A stretch of DNA of 64,000 bases from Vagococcus martis (GCF_002026305.1 NZ_MVAB01000001.1:1054001-1118000), one strand, 5' to 3'; shown: positions 26,131 to 36,457, numbered from the stretch's first letter. The notes: generated by a model not told the origin, from the sequence alone. Translations and numbers: made by a program.

Positions 26131-27534
26131 CTAAACGTCTTTAGTAATATCAAATGTCAGTTTAGATAATCCCAAACCTTTTTGGACCAAATCACCTATA
26201 TGTTTCATCGCTAATTCGTTCATTTGGTCAATATTTTTATTATTTTGTTCAGTTAAGAACTCTTCGATATTTTTAATATTGCCTTCTTTAACAGCTTTAT
26301 CTGTTTCTAAGACAAGATGTTTTGCTAATGTTTTAGCAGCTGTTAAATAGTCAAAGTTTACAGAAGATAATTTGTTGTAATCACGTTCCACTAATACTGC
26401 TAACGTACGATACATCCAATAGGCTTGGTTAATATCATAGCTATCTGTTGTATCACGGTAGCTTTTTGGTGTATCTAAACTATTAGCGAAGAATGGCACA
26501 TACGGGTTAAAGGCAGTTGGTGCGCTATTTAACCAAATGATTCCAGCAATTTCTTCAGGTACGTTGTTTCTGATTTCTAAAATATGAGATTCAGCCGTAC
26601 GGTTCATAGAGATTGGTCTAAATATATTGCGATCTACATCGCTCTCAGGATTAAATGGATCATAGATTGTTTCATCAAAGTGTGAACTTAGTACAGCAGC
26701 CACATCATTGACTGTCAGTAAGCGATTTGGTTTAAAGACAAACGGCATATCACTACTTCTAGGATCTTCTACTTTATGACCTAAGTAGTTTTGACCATAC
26801 CACACGCGAGCAGTATTGTATTGTCTGTCTTCTTTTGTACTGGTTCCAAAAATATGGCGGAAATTAAACCCTTCATAATCTGGATTAAGTTGATACTCAT
26901 CAACAAATTCGCGAATCCCTTCAGAATACATAAAGTTTTCTGGGTCGTTGAAATTAATTTCTTCAATGATTGATTGGTTGGCAATCACTGCACAGCAATC
27001 ATCTGGCACACGTTGAGCGACCCAATGATGACCACATGGAATTTCCATATACCATACTTCATCTTTGTCACTAAAAATGACACCATTTCCTTCATGAGAA
27101 CCATGTTCTTTAATCAGTTGACCTAAATAAGTTACACCATCTCTTGCTGATTCGATATATGGTAAGACCATATTAAGTAATGAATCTTCACCTAAACCAG
27201 CTGGAGTTAATGGGTCAATTGATAGAACATCTGTATTTGAGAAAATACTTTCTGTTGAGCTCATGGCCACATTTTTTGAGTTAATTCCAGCTTCACCAAA
27301 AATACCAAGTTTACTTTCATCCAAAAATGGCACCATTGTATATTTCAATGATTTGTTTGGGTATTTTTCAGTAAATTTCGTCATATTACTTTTATAAGTG
27401 CCACTCACATGAGCATCTTCAGCAACAGTAATAAAACGAACGGGTTGGATAGGTTCTTCAGAGTCACAGTTTCTAGCAATTAGAGTAGACCCTGTTCTAG
27501 AGGCTTTTTTTCCGACAACAACGGTTGTACACAT
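26131..27534 (-). CDS. C69-family dipeptidase (PepD-like), copy 1
   Basis: 467 aa, starting MCTTVVVGKKASRTGSTLIA with Cys2 as the expected nucleophile. SHEGNGVIFSDKDEVWYMEI and GHHWVAQRVPDDCCAVIANQ are shared with copy 2. It follows PepC copy 2 by 29 bp, in an operon permease-PepC-PepD-PepD-permease. The tandem copies suggest dosage increase or divided substrate ranges. Confidence 0.9.
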   Translation of the reverse strand: MCTTVVVGKKASRTGSTLIARNCDSEEPIQPVRFITVAEDAHVSGTYKSNMTKFTEKYPNKSLKYTMVPFLDESKLGIFGEAGINSKNVAMSSTESIFSNTDVLSIDPLTPAGLGEDSLLNMVLPYIESARDGVTYLGQLIKEHGSHEGNGVIFSDKDEVWYMEIPCGHHWVAQRVPDDCCAVIANQSIIEEINFNDPENFMYSEGIREFVDEYQLNPDYEGFNFRHIFGTSTKEDRQYNTARVWYGQNYLGHKVEDPRSSDMPFVFKPNRLLTVNDVAAVLSSHFDETIYDPFNPESDVDRNIFRPISMNRTAESHILEIRNNVPEEIAGIIWLNSAPTAFNPYVPFFANSLDTPKSYRDTTDSYDINQAYWMYRTLAVLVERDYNKLSSVNFDYLTAAKTLAKHLVLETDKAVKEGNIKNIEEFLTEQNNKNIDQMNELAMKHIGDLVQKGLGLSKLTFDITKDV

Positions 27535-27563
27535 ACTATTTCCTTCTTTCTATTGATACACGC

Positions 27564-28895
27564 TTAAGCGATTGGGTTCATAGGGTTCCAAAATGGTAAT
27601 TCGACAGGTTCTGTTACTAAGGCTTGTTTTAAGTCTTCTGTTAGATAGTCTTTTTTCACAACGACTTCAAAGACAAATTCATCCATCCATTTGTCATCCA
27701 TCACACAGTAACCTTGGTCACCGATTTTTTCTCCCCAACTATTTTCTACTTTCCATTTAGTTGGCATATCATCCACAAGATTTACGCCACCAATTACCAT
27801 AGCATGTGTTGGTAAGCTTTCTTTGTAGTTGAAACGATCGCCTTTTGTCATTGAAAAGTCCATGTTGAATAACTCTTCAAATTTATATAAATCATGAGAC
27901 ATGATCCCTTTTTGACGGTCAAAATGTTTTAACACATCACAACCAAACCAAACTGGTTCACCAGCTTTTAATTGTTTAATTGTGGCTTGTTTTAACTCAT
28001 CCATTTTAATGTTTAAATAACGGTTTGGTGTTCCACCTACCATGTTTCCTGATAAAGCCACTTCGTAAACTTTACCAAAAGGCATGTTTTCAGCTGGAAC
28101 GTTGATTAATCCAACATAGTCCGTTACATCAATATCAATGTAGTCAGTGTAAAGTTGTTGTGGTGTTAACCCTTGATAAGAAGTGTATTTTTTGTCTTTA
28201 TCTCTAAATGTAAAGTCAATTGTTTTTGGTGGTGTCCCTAAAGCAATTGATAATAATCTGTAAACTTCAGATAGACTTTTTTCGATGTAATCTTTAATAG
28301 TAGATTCTGTCGCATTGTCTTTAACAAGTTGTCTTAACTCAACAGCATCACGTCTTAATTTACGATTTAACATCGTATTTAATTCAGCTGATGTGATACT
28401 ACAGCTTGAGTCGTTCATTTCATAAATTGGTACGACCCCATATTTTTCTACTAATGAGATGATTAAGTTCCAATCGCCACCATCTTGTTGTGGTGAGTTG
28501 ATTAAAAATTGAACGTCGCGACTAGAAATAGGTTCTGTGGCTGTTTGAAGGATATTTTGATAGAAGTAATTTGCTTTTTCTAATTTGTCATAGAAAAACA
28601 AATAGTTTTGTGATAATTCAAAGTTTTCAATATTGTATTGTTTTTCTAATTGGAAACGAATGACGTTTAAACAAGCAAACATCCAGCAACGACCACTTTG
28701 ATTTTGGTTTGTTACTTTATGTGAATCAATATCAATCGAAAAGTTAAAGTTCGCATCATCAATTGCACGAATATTTTCAGACGCTTTAAAAATACCGTTT
28801 GTTGTGGCAGCTGTTTGGGCGATTTCATTTGCTCTGTCATTGTTAAATTGTTCTTGCATGTTGTTAATTTGATCAAAAGTTAATTCGTTTGTCAT
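27564..28895 (-). CDS. PepC-type cysteine aminopeptidase (C1B), copy 2
   Basis: 443 aa from the ATG at 28895 (GGAGTG upstream). Cysteine in SGRCWMFACLN, histidine in THAMVIGGVN and asparagine in KVENSWG. The C-terminus ends NPMNPIA, close to the canonical PepC end (…DPMGALA), so normal aminopeptidase trimming is expected. It lies 10 bp after the permease gene at 28921-30339 and before the two C69 genes. Confidence 0.9.
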   Translation of the reverse strand: MTNELTFDQINNMQEQFNNDRANEIAQTAATTNGIFKASENIRAIDDANFNFSIDIDSHKVTNQNQSGRCWMFACLNVIRFQLEKQYNIENFELSQNYLFFYDKLEKANYFYQNILQTATEPISSRDVQFLINSPQQDGGDWNLIISLVEKYGVVPIYEMNDSSCSITSAELNTMLNRKLRRDAVELRQLVKDNATESTIKDYIEKSLSEVYRLLSIALGTPPKTIDFTFRDKDKKYTSYQGLTPQQLYTDYIDIDVTDYVGLINVPAENMPFGKVYEVALSGNMVGGTPNRYLNIKMDELKQATIKQLKAGEPVWFGCDVLKHFDRQKGIMSHDLYKFEELFNMDFSMTKGDRFNYKESLPTHAMVIGGVNLVDDMPTKWKVENSWGEKIGDQGYCVMDDKWMDEFVFEVVVKKDYLTEDLKQALVTEPVELPFWNPMNPIA

Positions 28896-28920
28896 AATAG
28901 AACACTCCATTCATTTATTT

Positions 28921-30339
28921 TTATTTTGTTGAAACATGTGTTGATGCACTTTGAGTTGTGGTTGCGACTTTGTCAGCCAATTTTGTGGTTGCTTGAGCGA
29001 CTTTACCTTTTGGTGCTTGTGGTGCTGATGGTGAGTCTGGTTTGTTTTTGATACTTGTGTAGTACATGATCAATCCAACAACAAACACACCGACGATTAG
29101 TAATAAAACATCTAATCTAAAGTTAGTTAAAAGATACATTGAAATAATCAACGCAATAATTGGAATGGTATCTCCTCCCTTTAAAGAGAACCCATTATTT
29201 GGAAATTGTTTTGTATGTTTAAATTTAATCACGGCTAAAATTGATGGAACATATTGGATAAATGATGCTAATACAATGGCCGCTACTAAGAAAATGTAAC
29301 TAAATGACACTAAGAAAATACTGATAATCATCGTAATAATGACCGCAATATAAGGTGCATCATTTTTATTTCGTTTACCAACAGCTGATGGTAAAAGATT
29401 ATGTTCTGTTGATAAAGATGCAGCTAAAACTGGTGTATTAAATGATACGGCAAATGCCACACCAAAAATTGAAATAATCATACCAATGACAATAAGCACA
29501 TATGCCCAATGACCAATAGAAGAATTCAGTGCTTGCGCGATAGGAATATCAAATTTTGCAATACTTGGTCCTAAGATACCAATCGCTGTTGCTTGTACTA
29601 ACACATAAATAATAGTCACACTAGACATAACGGCGATTAATGCTTTTGGAATATTTTTTTCTGGGTTGTTCATTTGTCCAGCTGCTACTGGGATAAATGA
29701 GAATCCAGTAAACATGTAAAATACCACACTAAATGCTTGACCAAAGTGACCAAAGAAGCTACCTGTTGTTTTCACATTTTCAGGGACAATTGGTGTAAAG
29801 TGTGCTGTTTTGATAAAGAACACACCGACAACAAGGAAGAATAATAGCGTAGCAATTTTAATAATTGAAGACACACTGTTGATTTTTTTAACAATACTTG
29901 TACCAAATAGATTGATAATACTTAATAGAACTATCACACCAATTGGAAAAGCATATTTCGCAATTGGGTTATCTAACGCCGGATACATGCTTTTTAATGT
30001 TCGATGTAAGGCAACAGATTCTGCTGTAAATGTCAGGCATCCTAAAAACCACGAAAATAATCCAATTTGAAACCCAGTAAATTTACCAAATGCATTATAC
30101 GAATACAACCAAGCTGCTCCTGATCCTGAAAATCGACTTGATAAATCCGCATAACATAATGCAACCATACTTACTGTTAATGCTGCAGTAAGTAGAACCA
30201 GAATACTCATTACCCCAATATTTTTATAAATCTGTTGCGGTAATAAGAACGCTCCTGACCCGACAATTGCATTGATACCCAAAAAATAAATTGACGTAAA
30301 CGTCAACTTTTTATTAGGTGTTGCTGTTTTCGCACTCAT
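28921..30339 (-). CDS. APC-family amino acid permease (first gene of the peptidase operon)
   Basis: 472 aa, about 12 membrane helices. The first helix region (FTSIYFLGINAIVGSGAFLLP) has the APC GSG motif for binding the substrate backbone, followed by the Ala-rich helix ending ALCYADLSSRFSGSGAAWLY. It differs in type from the two GadC-like permeases in this region and is closer to general amino acid transporters. C-terminal tail of about 45 residues is Ala/Lys/Thr-rich. Substrate unknown. Confidence 0.83.
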   Translation of the reverse strand: MSAKTATPNKKLTFTSIYFLGINAIVGSGAFLLPQQIYKNIGVMSILVLLTAALTVSMVALCYADLSSRFSGSGAAWLYSYNAFGKFTGFQIGLFSWFLGCLTFTAESVALHRTLKSMYPALDNPIAKYAFPIGVIVLLSIINLFGTSIVKKINSVSSIIKIATLLFFLVVGVFFIKTAHFTPIVPENVKTTGSFFGHFGQAFSVVFYMFTGFSFIPVAAGQMNNPEKNIPKALIAVMSSVTIIYVLVQATAIGILGPSIAKFDIPIAQALNSSIGHWAYVLIVIGMIISIFGVAFAVSFNTPVLAASLSTEHNLLPSAVGKRNKNDAPYIAVIITMIISIFLVSFSYIFLVAAIVLASFIQYVPSILAVIKFKHTKQFPNNGFSLKGGDTIPIIALIISMYLLTNFRLDVLLLIVGVFVVGLIMYYTSIKNKPDSPSAPQAPKGKVAQATTKLADKVATTTQSASTHVSTK

Positions 30340-30767
30340 GACATATCATCTCTCCTCTTCATCCATTTTTCATGAATTCGTTTTTAATATCGTTTGTGAG
30401 TAAATCATAACTCTTTTTTTTTACAAAAACAATCTTTGGTACTAATGTAGAAAAAATGTCATATTAATGCTTAATTTCAATAACATTTAAACTAATTATG
30501 TTTTATTTGCGCTTTAATTTTGTCTTAAATATGAGCATATTTTTATCGAGTTGTGGAAATTATGTCTATTTATCGAATAAATTGAGATGATAATCCGCCT
30601 GATATGGACTTTTCCCCTAATTCGGTCACATTCATTTTTTTAGTCAAAAAAATAACTAACTTATTTCAATCTTTTTGTATAAAAAGTCATTTTATACGTT
30701 ATTAAACCGAAAGTTAGATAATTAATTCACTATGACTTTATAAATCAGCCTTTTCCTAATGATAATC
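30340..30767. other. Intergenic region between the peptidase operon and the ABC genes
   Basis: About 430 bp of AT-rich DNA. It holds a candidate promoter for the peptidase operon (30404-30432). The rest (30435-30765) shows no reading frame with a ribosome site, no RNA gene and no clear riboswitch or T-box leader. Confidence 0.5.
30404..30432 (-). promoter_or_regulatory. Candidate promoter of the peptidase operon
   Basis: Minus strand TTGTTT, 17 bp (A-rich), TATGAT, about 65 bp before the permease start. Good spacing, one or two off consensus in each box. Confidence 0.5.
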
Positions 30768-30807
30768 AAAAAAAATAACGACTTACCTTCACGATAAGTC
30801 GTTATTT
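30768..30807 (-). terminator. Terminator of the CydDC-like ABC operon
   Basis: A 13-bp stem (30773-30785 with 30795-30807) directly next to the stop codon, followed by eight T on the minus strand. Very strong. Confidence 0.92.
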
Positions 30808-32433
30808 CTATAGATTGATAATCTCGTCAGCTTGTGTTAATGAGGTATCTCGGTGAGAAACCATCACAATCAAGCGCTGATGTCGTTCTTTTTCGATTGC
30901 TCTAAGTATAATTTGCTCGTTTAAATAATCCAAGTGGCTAGTCGGTTCATCCAAAATCATCACAGGAGAGTCATGTAAAAACAATCTAGCTAAGCCGATT
31001 CGTTGTTTTTCTCCATCAGACATATCTCGTTTTCCTTGTTTGATTTCTGTCTCATAACCATTTGGTAGTGACATAATCCACTCATGAACAGACGCTTTTT
31101 TTGCTGCCTCTTCAATCATCTCATCACTTGCATCGGACAATCCCAACCCAATATTTTCTCGAATCGTTCCGGTAAATAAATCAGTGGTTTGTGACATATA
31201 CCCTTCGATGCTATATACATCTCTTGTGTTAATCTCTTTTATATTTCGCTCATTAATCGCAACATCACCTTTTAATGTATCAAAAAATCGCATCAATAAA
31301 TATAACAACGTACTCTTTCCACGTCCACTTTCTCCTTGAACTCCAATGAAGCCCGTTTTAGGAAACTCTAGTGTGACATCTTCTAAAATCAATTTGTCTG
31401 ATACATAACCAAACGACACGTCATTAACCGATAACTGAGCAAAGTCATCTTTATATAAAGAGTCTGCCTGTGTTATCTCTAAAACAGCTGGCTCTTCTGC
31501 CATGACTTGTTTTAATCGTTTTGCAGAAGAAAAAGTCGAAAGTAACTCATTTCCCAACATACTAAGTGGGATAAATGGACCAAACGAACTGACAAATACA
31601 ACACTGGCAATAATTAATTTATCTGGTTGAACGGATAGGACAATGCCAAATAAGACAAACCAAATCATCCCTAAAGCCATAATTAATTCCATGTACCATT
31701 GAATGTTACGCAGTTGACCTGTTTTTTTCAGTGATACTCGGTTGAGTGTTTCGCCACGTTGACGTAATCGTTGTAGCATTTGTTCTTTCAGGCCATATTG
31801 TTTGATATCTTTTTTTCCTTCACTCATTTCGATCACAGATTGATTTAACTGAGATAAGCTAGCCTTATAATCATCTCCAATTTGTTTCGCTTGTCGGTAC
31901 TGAATACTTGGAAGATACACGCCCATCAATAAGTACACTCCTAACGCGATCAGCCCAAGAACAAGATGAATTCTACTAAAATAGATAACCAATCCAAGTC
32001 CCATAATACTAGCAATCAATACTGGTGACACTGTATGAGCAAAAAAGATTTCAAGCATCTCAACATCACTAGTAATCAACGCAATATAATCACCTTTTGC
32101 TCTATTTAACAATTTCGCTGGCGCTAACGTTCGTAATTTCTTAAATAGTACGTGTCTGACGTCTGCTAAAGTATGGAACGCAATAAAATGATTCATGTAC
32201 TGCTCGCCATATCTTGCCACACCACGTAACACAACAGCCACAACTAAACTAAAAATCAGCCATGAAAAATTACTAATATGCGAGCTATTTACTACTGTTG
32301 TCACACTCACATAAGGGATATAAATGACACAACAGTAACTTACCACACCTAACAGCACTGCCGTCATCACGCGAAGTGGGATTTTTTTTATAAAGGATAA
32401 CAACCATTTGATGGTATCAAGTGTTTCACGCAT
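30808..32433 (-). CDS. ABC exporter half-transporter, CydC-like (membrane + ATPase)
   Basis: 541 aa from the ATG at 32433, which has GGAAGGGGG upstream; the longer frame to 32526 lies inside the upstream gene. Six membrane helices (about 1-300), then an ATPase domain with Walker A GESGRGKST, signature MSDGEKQR (variant of LSGGQ), Walker B MILDEP and H-loop SHRD. It overlaps the upstream ABC gene by 8 bp, so the two form a heterodimer. CydC/CydD-type exporters move cysteine or glutathione; PefCD-type haem/porphyrin exporters are an alternative. Substrate not shown by sequence. Confidence 0.85.
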   Translation of the reverse strand: MRETLDTIKWLLSFIKKIPLRVMTAVLLGVVSYCCVIYIPYVSVTTVVNSSHISNFSWLIFSLVVAVVLRGVARYGEQYMNHFIAFHTLADVRHVLFKKLRTLAPAKLLNRAKGDYIALITSDVEMLEIFFAHTVSPVLIASIMGLGLVIYFSRIHLVLGLIALGVYLLMGVYLPSIQYRQAKQIGDDYKASLSQLNQSVIEMSEGKKDIKQYGLKEQMLQRLRQRGETLNRVSLKKTGQLRNIQWYMELIMALGMIWFVLFGIVLSVQPDKLIIASVVFVSSFGPFIPLSMLGNELLSTFSSAKRLKQVMAEEPAVLEITQADSLYKDDFAQLSVNDVSFGYVSDKLILEDVTLEFPKTGFIGVQGESGRGKSTLLYLLMRFFDTLKGDVAINERNIKEINTRDVYSIEGYMSQTTDLFTGTIRENIGLGLSDASDEMIEEAAKKASVHEWIMSLPNGYETEIKQGKRDMSDGEKQRIGLARLFLHDSPVMILDEPTSHLDYLNEQIILRAIEKERHQRLIVMVSHRDTSLTQADEIINL

Positions 32434-34177
32434 TATAATCCAATCCCCCTTCCAATAACTCTTGTTCTGATAATAAAAAGTGTTGATACACACTAGATTG
32501 TTTAGACAATACATCATGCGTTCCAACTTCTACTAATTCACCATTATCAAAGACTAAAATACTATCCATCTCTTTTACCGTGTACAAACGATGTGAAATA
32601 AATAGCACTATTTTGTCTTTTGCCAATCGTGTCACAGCGTCTAATATCGCTTTTTCACTATCACTATCTACACTTGATGTGACTTCATCAAATACATAAA
32701 TCGTCTTATCTGCTAATAAAGATCTAGCAATTAACAAACGCTGACGCTGACCTCCTGACAAGTTTTTACCATTTGATTGAATGACATAATCTAATTTTTC
32801 CGGTTGGGCTCTTACAAATTCAAATAATGTCACACTATCTAATACACGCCACAACTCATCTTCTTGGGCATCTTTTCGTCCCATTAACAAATTCTCTTTA
32901 ATACTACCTTCAAATAAGTAACTTTTTTGATTCACAACAACAATATCATCTTGTAAATCAGATAAACTAATCGTATTTCCTTGACTATCATACCCGGTAA
33001 TCGCCCCTAAAGGAGTCGTATAATCACCTGTCAACAACTTACTAAACGTACTTTTACCTGAGCCAGACTGGCCAATAATGCCATATAGATAGCCTTTTTC
33101 AAATACTGCACTCACTTTTTTTAGTGCATAATGCTCATCATCGTCATAACTAAACGAGACCTGTTCAACTTCAATACGAGTTGGTACGGCTGTATGTTTC
33201 TCGTCACGAGACTTAGAGAGTGGACTATTAGGTGTATCCAAGAAATCAAATAACCGCTTTGATGCACTGATACCATTCATTGCCACATGGAAAAACGACC
33301 CTAATTGACGTAATGGGATAAAAAACTCAGCGGCTAATAGAATAAAAATTAGCATTTGGGGTAGTGAAACCACCCCTTTGACATAACCTGACAATGCTAA
33401 AACAATCCCAATCGCTGCCCCACCATATGCGATAATATCCATCACAATAAGTGAATTCAGTTGCATCTTCAATAAATTCATCGTAGCTTGACGAAACGAT
33501 TCAGCTCGCTGATCCATTTGACGTTGCTTCATTCTATCTTGAGAAAAAACTTTTAACGTCGTTAATCCCATCAAGTTTTCATAAAACTGTTCGCCTAAAA
33601 TCAAATAACCGTCCCAATACTCGCCTAAAATCTTTTTGGCAATTTTCATAATAGCCATAATAGATAATGGAATGAAAGGAATACACAGTAACAAAACAAT
33701 AGCCGGCTTACTATACATAAATGCCAGTACAACAAACACCGTTAGACTAGATAACAGACAATAAAAAAATTGCGGAATAAACCGAGAAAAATAATTTTCT
33801 AACTGCTCGACGCCTTCCACAGATAATTGTGTTAATTCAGTATCATTTAATGTTTGTTGACTCGCATCAACTTCTAAACTTTTGGTTAATACAGCTGTTC
33901 TCACATCTAGTCTTAAACGACTCGATGCAAAATGTGTGCAGTGGGATTGCCAATTATTAGCGATTGATTTAACAATCAAACTAACCACAACCACCCCGAC
34001 AAAACTAAATAACATCAATGGGGAGACTTCTTTTTTTGTATAATATTGAGCAAGCGTGACGCATAAAATGCTGACTGTTGCAATATTCGCTAACAGTGTC
34101 CCCCATTTTGATAGGACAATCCCAACGATATATTTTTTATCATCTTTCAATAAATTCATTAATTGCTTATTAATCAT
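32426..34177 (-). CDS. ABC exporter half-transporter, CydD-like (membrane + ATPase)
   Basis: 583 aa. Six membrane helices (about 15-310), ATPase domain with Walker A GQSGSGKST (about 378), signature LSGGQRQR, Walker B YVFDEVTSS (an unusual V for P after DE) and H-loop SHRL. The canonical signature here and the degenerate MSDGE in the partner suggest one proper and one degenerate ATP site, as in other heterodimeric exporters. It overlaps the DUF454 gene start by 4 bp and the partner by 8 bp: a tightly coupled three-gene operon. Confidence 0.86.
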   Translation of the reverse strand: MINKQLMNLLKDDKKYIVGIVLSKWGTLLANIATVSILCVTLAQYYTKKEVSPLMLFSFVGVVVVSLIVKSIANNWQSHCTHFASSRLRLDVRTAVLTKSLEVDASQQTLNDTELTQLSVEGVEQLENYFSRFIPQFFYCLLSSLTVFVVLAFMYSKPAIVLLLCIPFIPLSIMAIMKIAKKILGEYWDGYLILGEQFYENLMGLTTLKVFSQDRMKQRQMDQRAESFRQATMNLLKMQLNSLIVMDIIAYGGAAIGIVLALSGYVKGVVSLPQMLIFILLAAEFFIPLRQLGSFFHVAMNGISASKRLFDFLDTPNSPLSKSRDEKHTAVPTRIEVEQVSFSYDDDEHYALKKVSAVFEKGYLYGIIGQSGSGKSTFSKLLTGDYTTPLGAITGYDSQGNTISLSDLQDDIVVVNQKSYLFEGSIKENLLMGRKDAQEDELWRVLDSVTLFEFVRAQPEKLDYVIQSNGKNLSGGQRQRLLIARSLLADKTIYVFDEVTSSVDSDSEKAILDAVTRLAKDKIVLFISHRLYTVKEMDSILVFDNGELVEVGTHDVLSKQSSVYQHFLLSEQELLEGGLDYNA

Positions 34178-34572
34178 AGATCGATTCCTTCTGCCTTTGA
34201 TAGTTTTGCTTTTCTCTTATCTGAAAAATACACTCTAAAGAATATGACATGGCCTACAAAGACCACAATCAACGCCATCCTCATAATCGTATTTGGCACC
34301 ATCACAAAAGGAATAGCCAATAAACAAAACACGGTCACTAATATTTTTAGTTGTTGTTTTTTTGTCATCTTTTTTTCTACAATATATTCCTCTACATATT
34401 GCTTGTACCATTTAGTCGCAACAAAATAATCATGTACTTTTTTTGAACTATTTAGCCAAAAAAAAGAGGCGGCTAAATAAAATGGTACAGTGGGTAATAA
34501 TGGAATGATGATACCGATAGTTCCCAAAATAAACATTATACAGCCCAAGATAAAAAAGATTATACGCTTCAT
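34174..34572 (-). CDS. DUF454 (YbaN-like) inner membrane protein
   Basis: 132 aa. DUF454 pattern: N-terminal helix with LGCIMFILGTIGIIIPLLPTVPF, the FWLNSSKK loop, and two further helices. First gene of the operon with the two ABC half-transporters, with ATGA overlap to the next gene. Function unknown; the coupling suggests a role with the exporter. Confidence 0.85.
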   Translation of the reverse strand: MKRIIFFILGCIMFILGTIGIIIPLLPTVPFYLAASFFWLNSSKKVHDYFVATKWYKQYVEEYIVEKKMTKKQQLKILVTVFCLLAIPFVMVPNTIMRMALIVVFVGHVIFFRVYFSDKRKAKLSKAEGIDL

Positions 34573-34609
34573 CCAATCTCCCCCTTACTTTTTATAAATA
34601 GTTATGTTC

Positions 34610-34639
34610 ATTCTAAATGAAAAAGGTTCTCACTGTCAA
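34610..34639 (-). promoter_or_regulatory. Promoter of the DUF454-ABC operon
   Basis: Minus strand TTGACA, 18 bp, TAGAAT; the -35 is perfect. It lies 38 bp upstream of the DUF454 ATG. Confidence 0.68.
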
Positions 34640-34689
34640 TCGAATCCCAATTTCTCACATTCTACTTTATTTATTCAATAAACTTTACT

Positions 34690-34717
34690 TTCACATTTGT
34701 AGGTTTAAGTGTATGAT
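34690..34717 (+). promoter_or_regulatory. Promoter of mntH
   Basis: TTCACA, 16 bp, TATGAT, about 30 bp before the ATG. The spacer sequence TAGGTTTAAGTG could hold a metal-regulator (MntR/DtxR-type) half-site, but no clear palindrome is seen. Confidence 0.55.
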
Positions 34718-34747
34718 ATGTACAGAAAAAAATAAAGGAGGGGTAAA

Positions 34748-36319
34748 ATGAGTGAACCTCATAATAATCATGAACCTCACAAACTAATCGCCCATACAAA
34801 TGGACGCTCTTTAGAAGAAATAAATGGATCAGTTGAGGTGCCTGTAGGAAAAGGATTTTGGCGAACATTACTCGCCTATTCAGGACCTGGGGCGTTAGTT
34901 GCTGTTGGGTATATGGACCCAGGCAATTGGTCAACATCCATTACAGGTGGACAAAATTTTCAGTATCTATTGATGTCTGTCATTTTGATGTCTAGTTTAG
35001 TTGCTATGCTCTTGCAATACATGGCTGCTAAGTTAGGGATTGTCACCCAAATGGATTTAGCCCAAGCGATTCGTGCTAGAACGAGTAAAAAACTGGGGAT
35101 TGTCTTATGGATTTTAACTGAGTTAGCTATTATGGCCACTGATATTGCTGAAGTTATTGGAGCCGCAATTGCCTTGTATTTACTGTTTGGTATTCCACTG
35201 CTCTATGCCGTACTTATTACTGTATTTGATGTTTTGCTACTATTACTTTTAACAAAAATCGGTTTTAGAAAAATTGAAGCGTTAGTTGTCTGCCTAATTT
35301 TTGTCATTCTTTTTGTCTTTATTTATCAAATTGCCTTATCAAATCCATCATGGGGAGCTGTTTTTGAAGGCTTAATTCCTACTAAGGATACGTTTGCTGA
35401 CTCACCAAGAATCGGGGGACAAACACCTTTAACTGGTGCACTAGGAATTATTGGGGCAACGGTTATGCCACATAATTTATACTTGCATTCAGCGGTGTCT
35501 CAAACAAGAAAAATTGACCATTCTGATGAAAACCATGTTGCTGAAGCGGTTCGTTTTTCAACTTGGGATTCAAATATTCAATTGACTATGGCATTTTTCG
35601 TCAATGCCTTACTGTTAATTATGGGCGTGGCCGTTTTTAAATCCGGCACTGTCAAAGACCCGTCATTCTTTGGATTATATGAAGCTTTGTCAGACCCTAA
35701 TACTTTAAGTAATGGACTTCTTGTCTCTGTTGCCAAATCAGGTGTCTTATCCACTCTTTTTGCTGTGGCACTTTTAGCATCAGGACAAAACTCTACCATT
35801 ACAGGAACGTTGACTGGACAAGTCATCATGGAAGGGTTTATTCATATGAAGCTTCCAACATGGTTAAGACGTCTAGTGACACGTTTAATTTCAGTCATTC
35901 CTGTTGTTATCTGTGTCATGATGACAAGTAAAAAAGGAACATTAGAAGAACACGAAGCGCTTAACAATTTAATGAATAACTCTCAAGTATTCTTAGCTTT
36001 TGCCTTACCTTTTTCAATGATTCCACTCCTTATGATGACAAACAGCGAAGCTGAAATGGGGCATCGCTTTAAAAACAATGGGCTTGTTAAATTCTTTGGC
36101 TGGGTTTCAGTTATTGCCTTAACTTACCTCAACTTAACTGGACTCCCAAGTCAGATGGAAGCTTTTTTTGGTGACAATCCCAATCAAACAGAACTAACAA
36201 CAGCGCACAACATTGCCTATGTGATCATTATTGGTGTACTACTTCTTTTAGCTTGGACCATATGGGATTTGTATAAAGGAAACAAACGAATCATGGAAGC
36301 ATCGCAAAATACACCATAA
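34748..36319 (+). CDS. mntH: NRAMP-family manganese transporter (MntH)
   Basis: 523 aa, about 11-12 membrane helices. NRAMP metal site: DPGNW in TM1 (residues 57-61) and [10 protein letters not shown] in TM6, both intact. The hydrophilic N-terminus is rich in His/Asn (about 1-35; HNNHEPHK), possibly metal-binding. Imports Mn2+ (and Fe2+) with protons. GGAGGGG before the ATG. Single-gene transcript, with a terminator after it. Confidence 0.92.
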   Translation: MSEPHNNHEPHKLIAHTNGRSLEEINGSVEVPVGKGFWRTLLAYSGPGALVAVGYMDPGNWSTSITGGQNFQYLLMSVILMSSLVAMLLQYMAAKLGIVTQMDLAQAIRARTSKKLGIVLWILTELAIMATDIAEVIGAAIALYLLFGIPLLYAVLITVFDVLLLLLLTKIGFRKIEALVVCLIFVILFVFIYQIALSNPSWGAVFEGLIPTKDTFADSPRIGGQTPLTGALGIIGATVMPHNLYLHSAVSQTRKIDHSDENHVAEAVRFSTWDSNIQLTMAFFVNALLLIMGVAVFKSGTVKDPSFFGLYEALSDPNTLSNGLLVSVAKSGVLSTLFAVALLASGQNSTITGTLTGQVIMEGFIHMKLPTWLRRLVTRLISVIPVVICVMMTSKKGTLEEHEALNNLMNNSQVFLAFALPFSMIPLLMMTNSEAEMGHRFKNNGLVKFFGWVSVIALTYLNLTGLPSQMEAFFGDNPNQTELTTAHNIAYVIIIGVLLLLAWTIWDLYKGNKRIMEASQNTP

Positions 36320-36328
36320 TCATTTACC

Positions 36329-36366
36329 AATAGGATTGAAGTTATTTAAGTCAATCCTATTTTTTT
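36329..36366 (+). terminator. Terminator of mntH
   Basis: AATAGGATTGA / TCAATCCTATT stem (11 bp) followed by a run of T. Confidence 0.9.
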
Positions 36367-36367
36367 A

Positions 36368-36396
36368 TTGTTTTTTTCATTTAATGTATGTATTAT
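36368..36396 (+). promoter_or_regulatory. Candidate promoter of the MFS-M20 operon
   Basis: TTGTTT, 17 bp, TATTAT, about 60 bp before the MFS start. Confidence 0.5.
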
Positions 36397-36457
36397 TAAG
36401 TAAACATTAAATTTTTTTAATTTTCACTTAACTTACCTCACATAAGGAGTTGGAAGT

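Noticed and set aside
30435-30765. Possible riboswitch or T-box leader before the peptidase operon
   Set aside because: It lies upstream of the candidate promoter; no T-box sequence, anti-terminator or conserved core was found.
34671-34937. 88-codon minus-strand frame overlapping the mntH start
   Set aside because: Antisense to the mntH promoter and N-terminus, low-complexity aromatic/His-rich product, no ribosome site.
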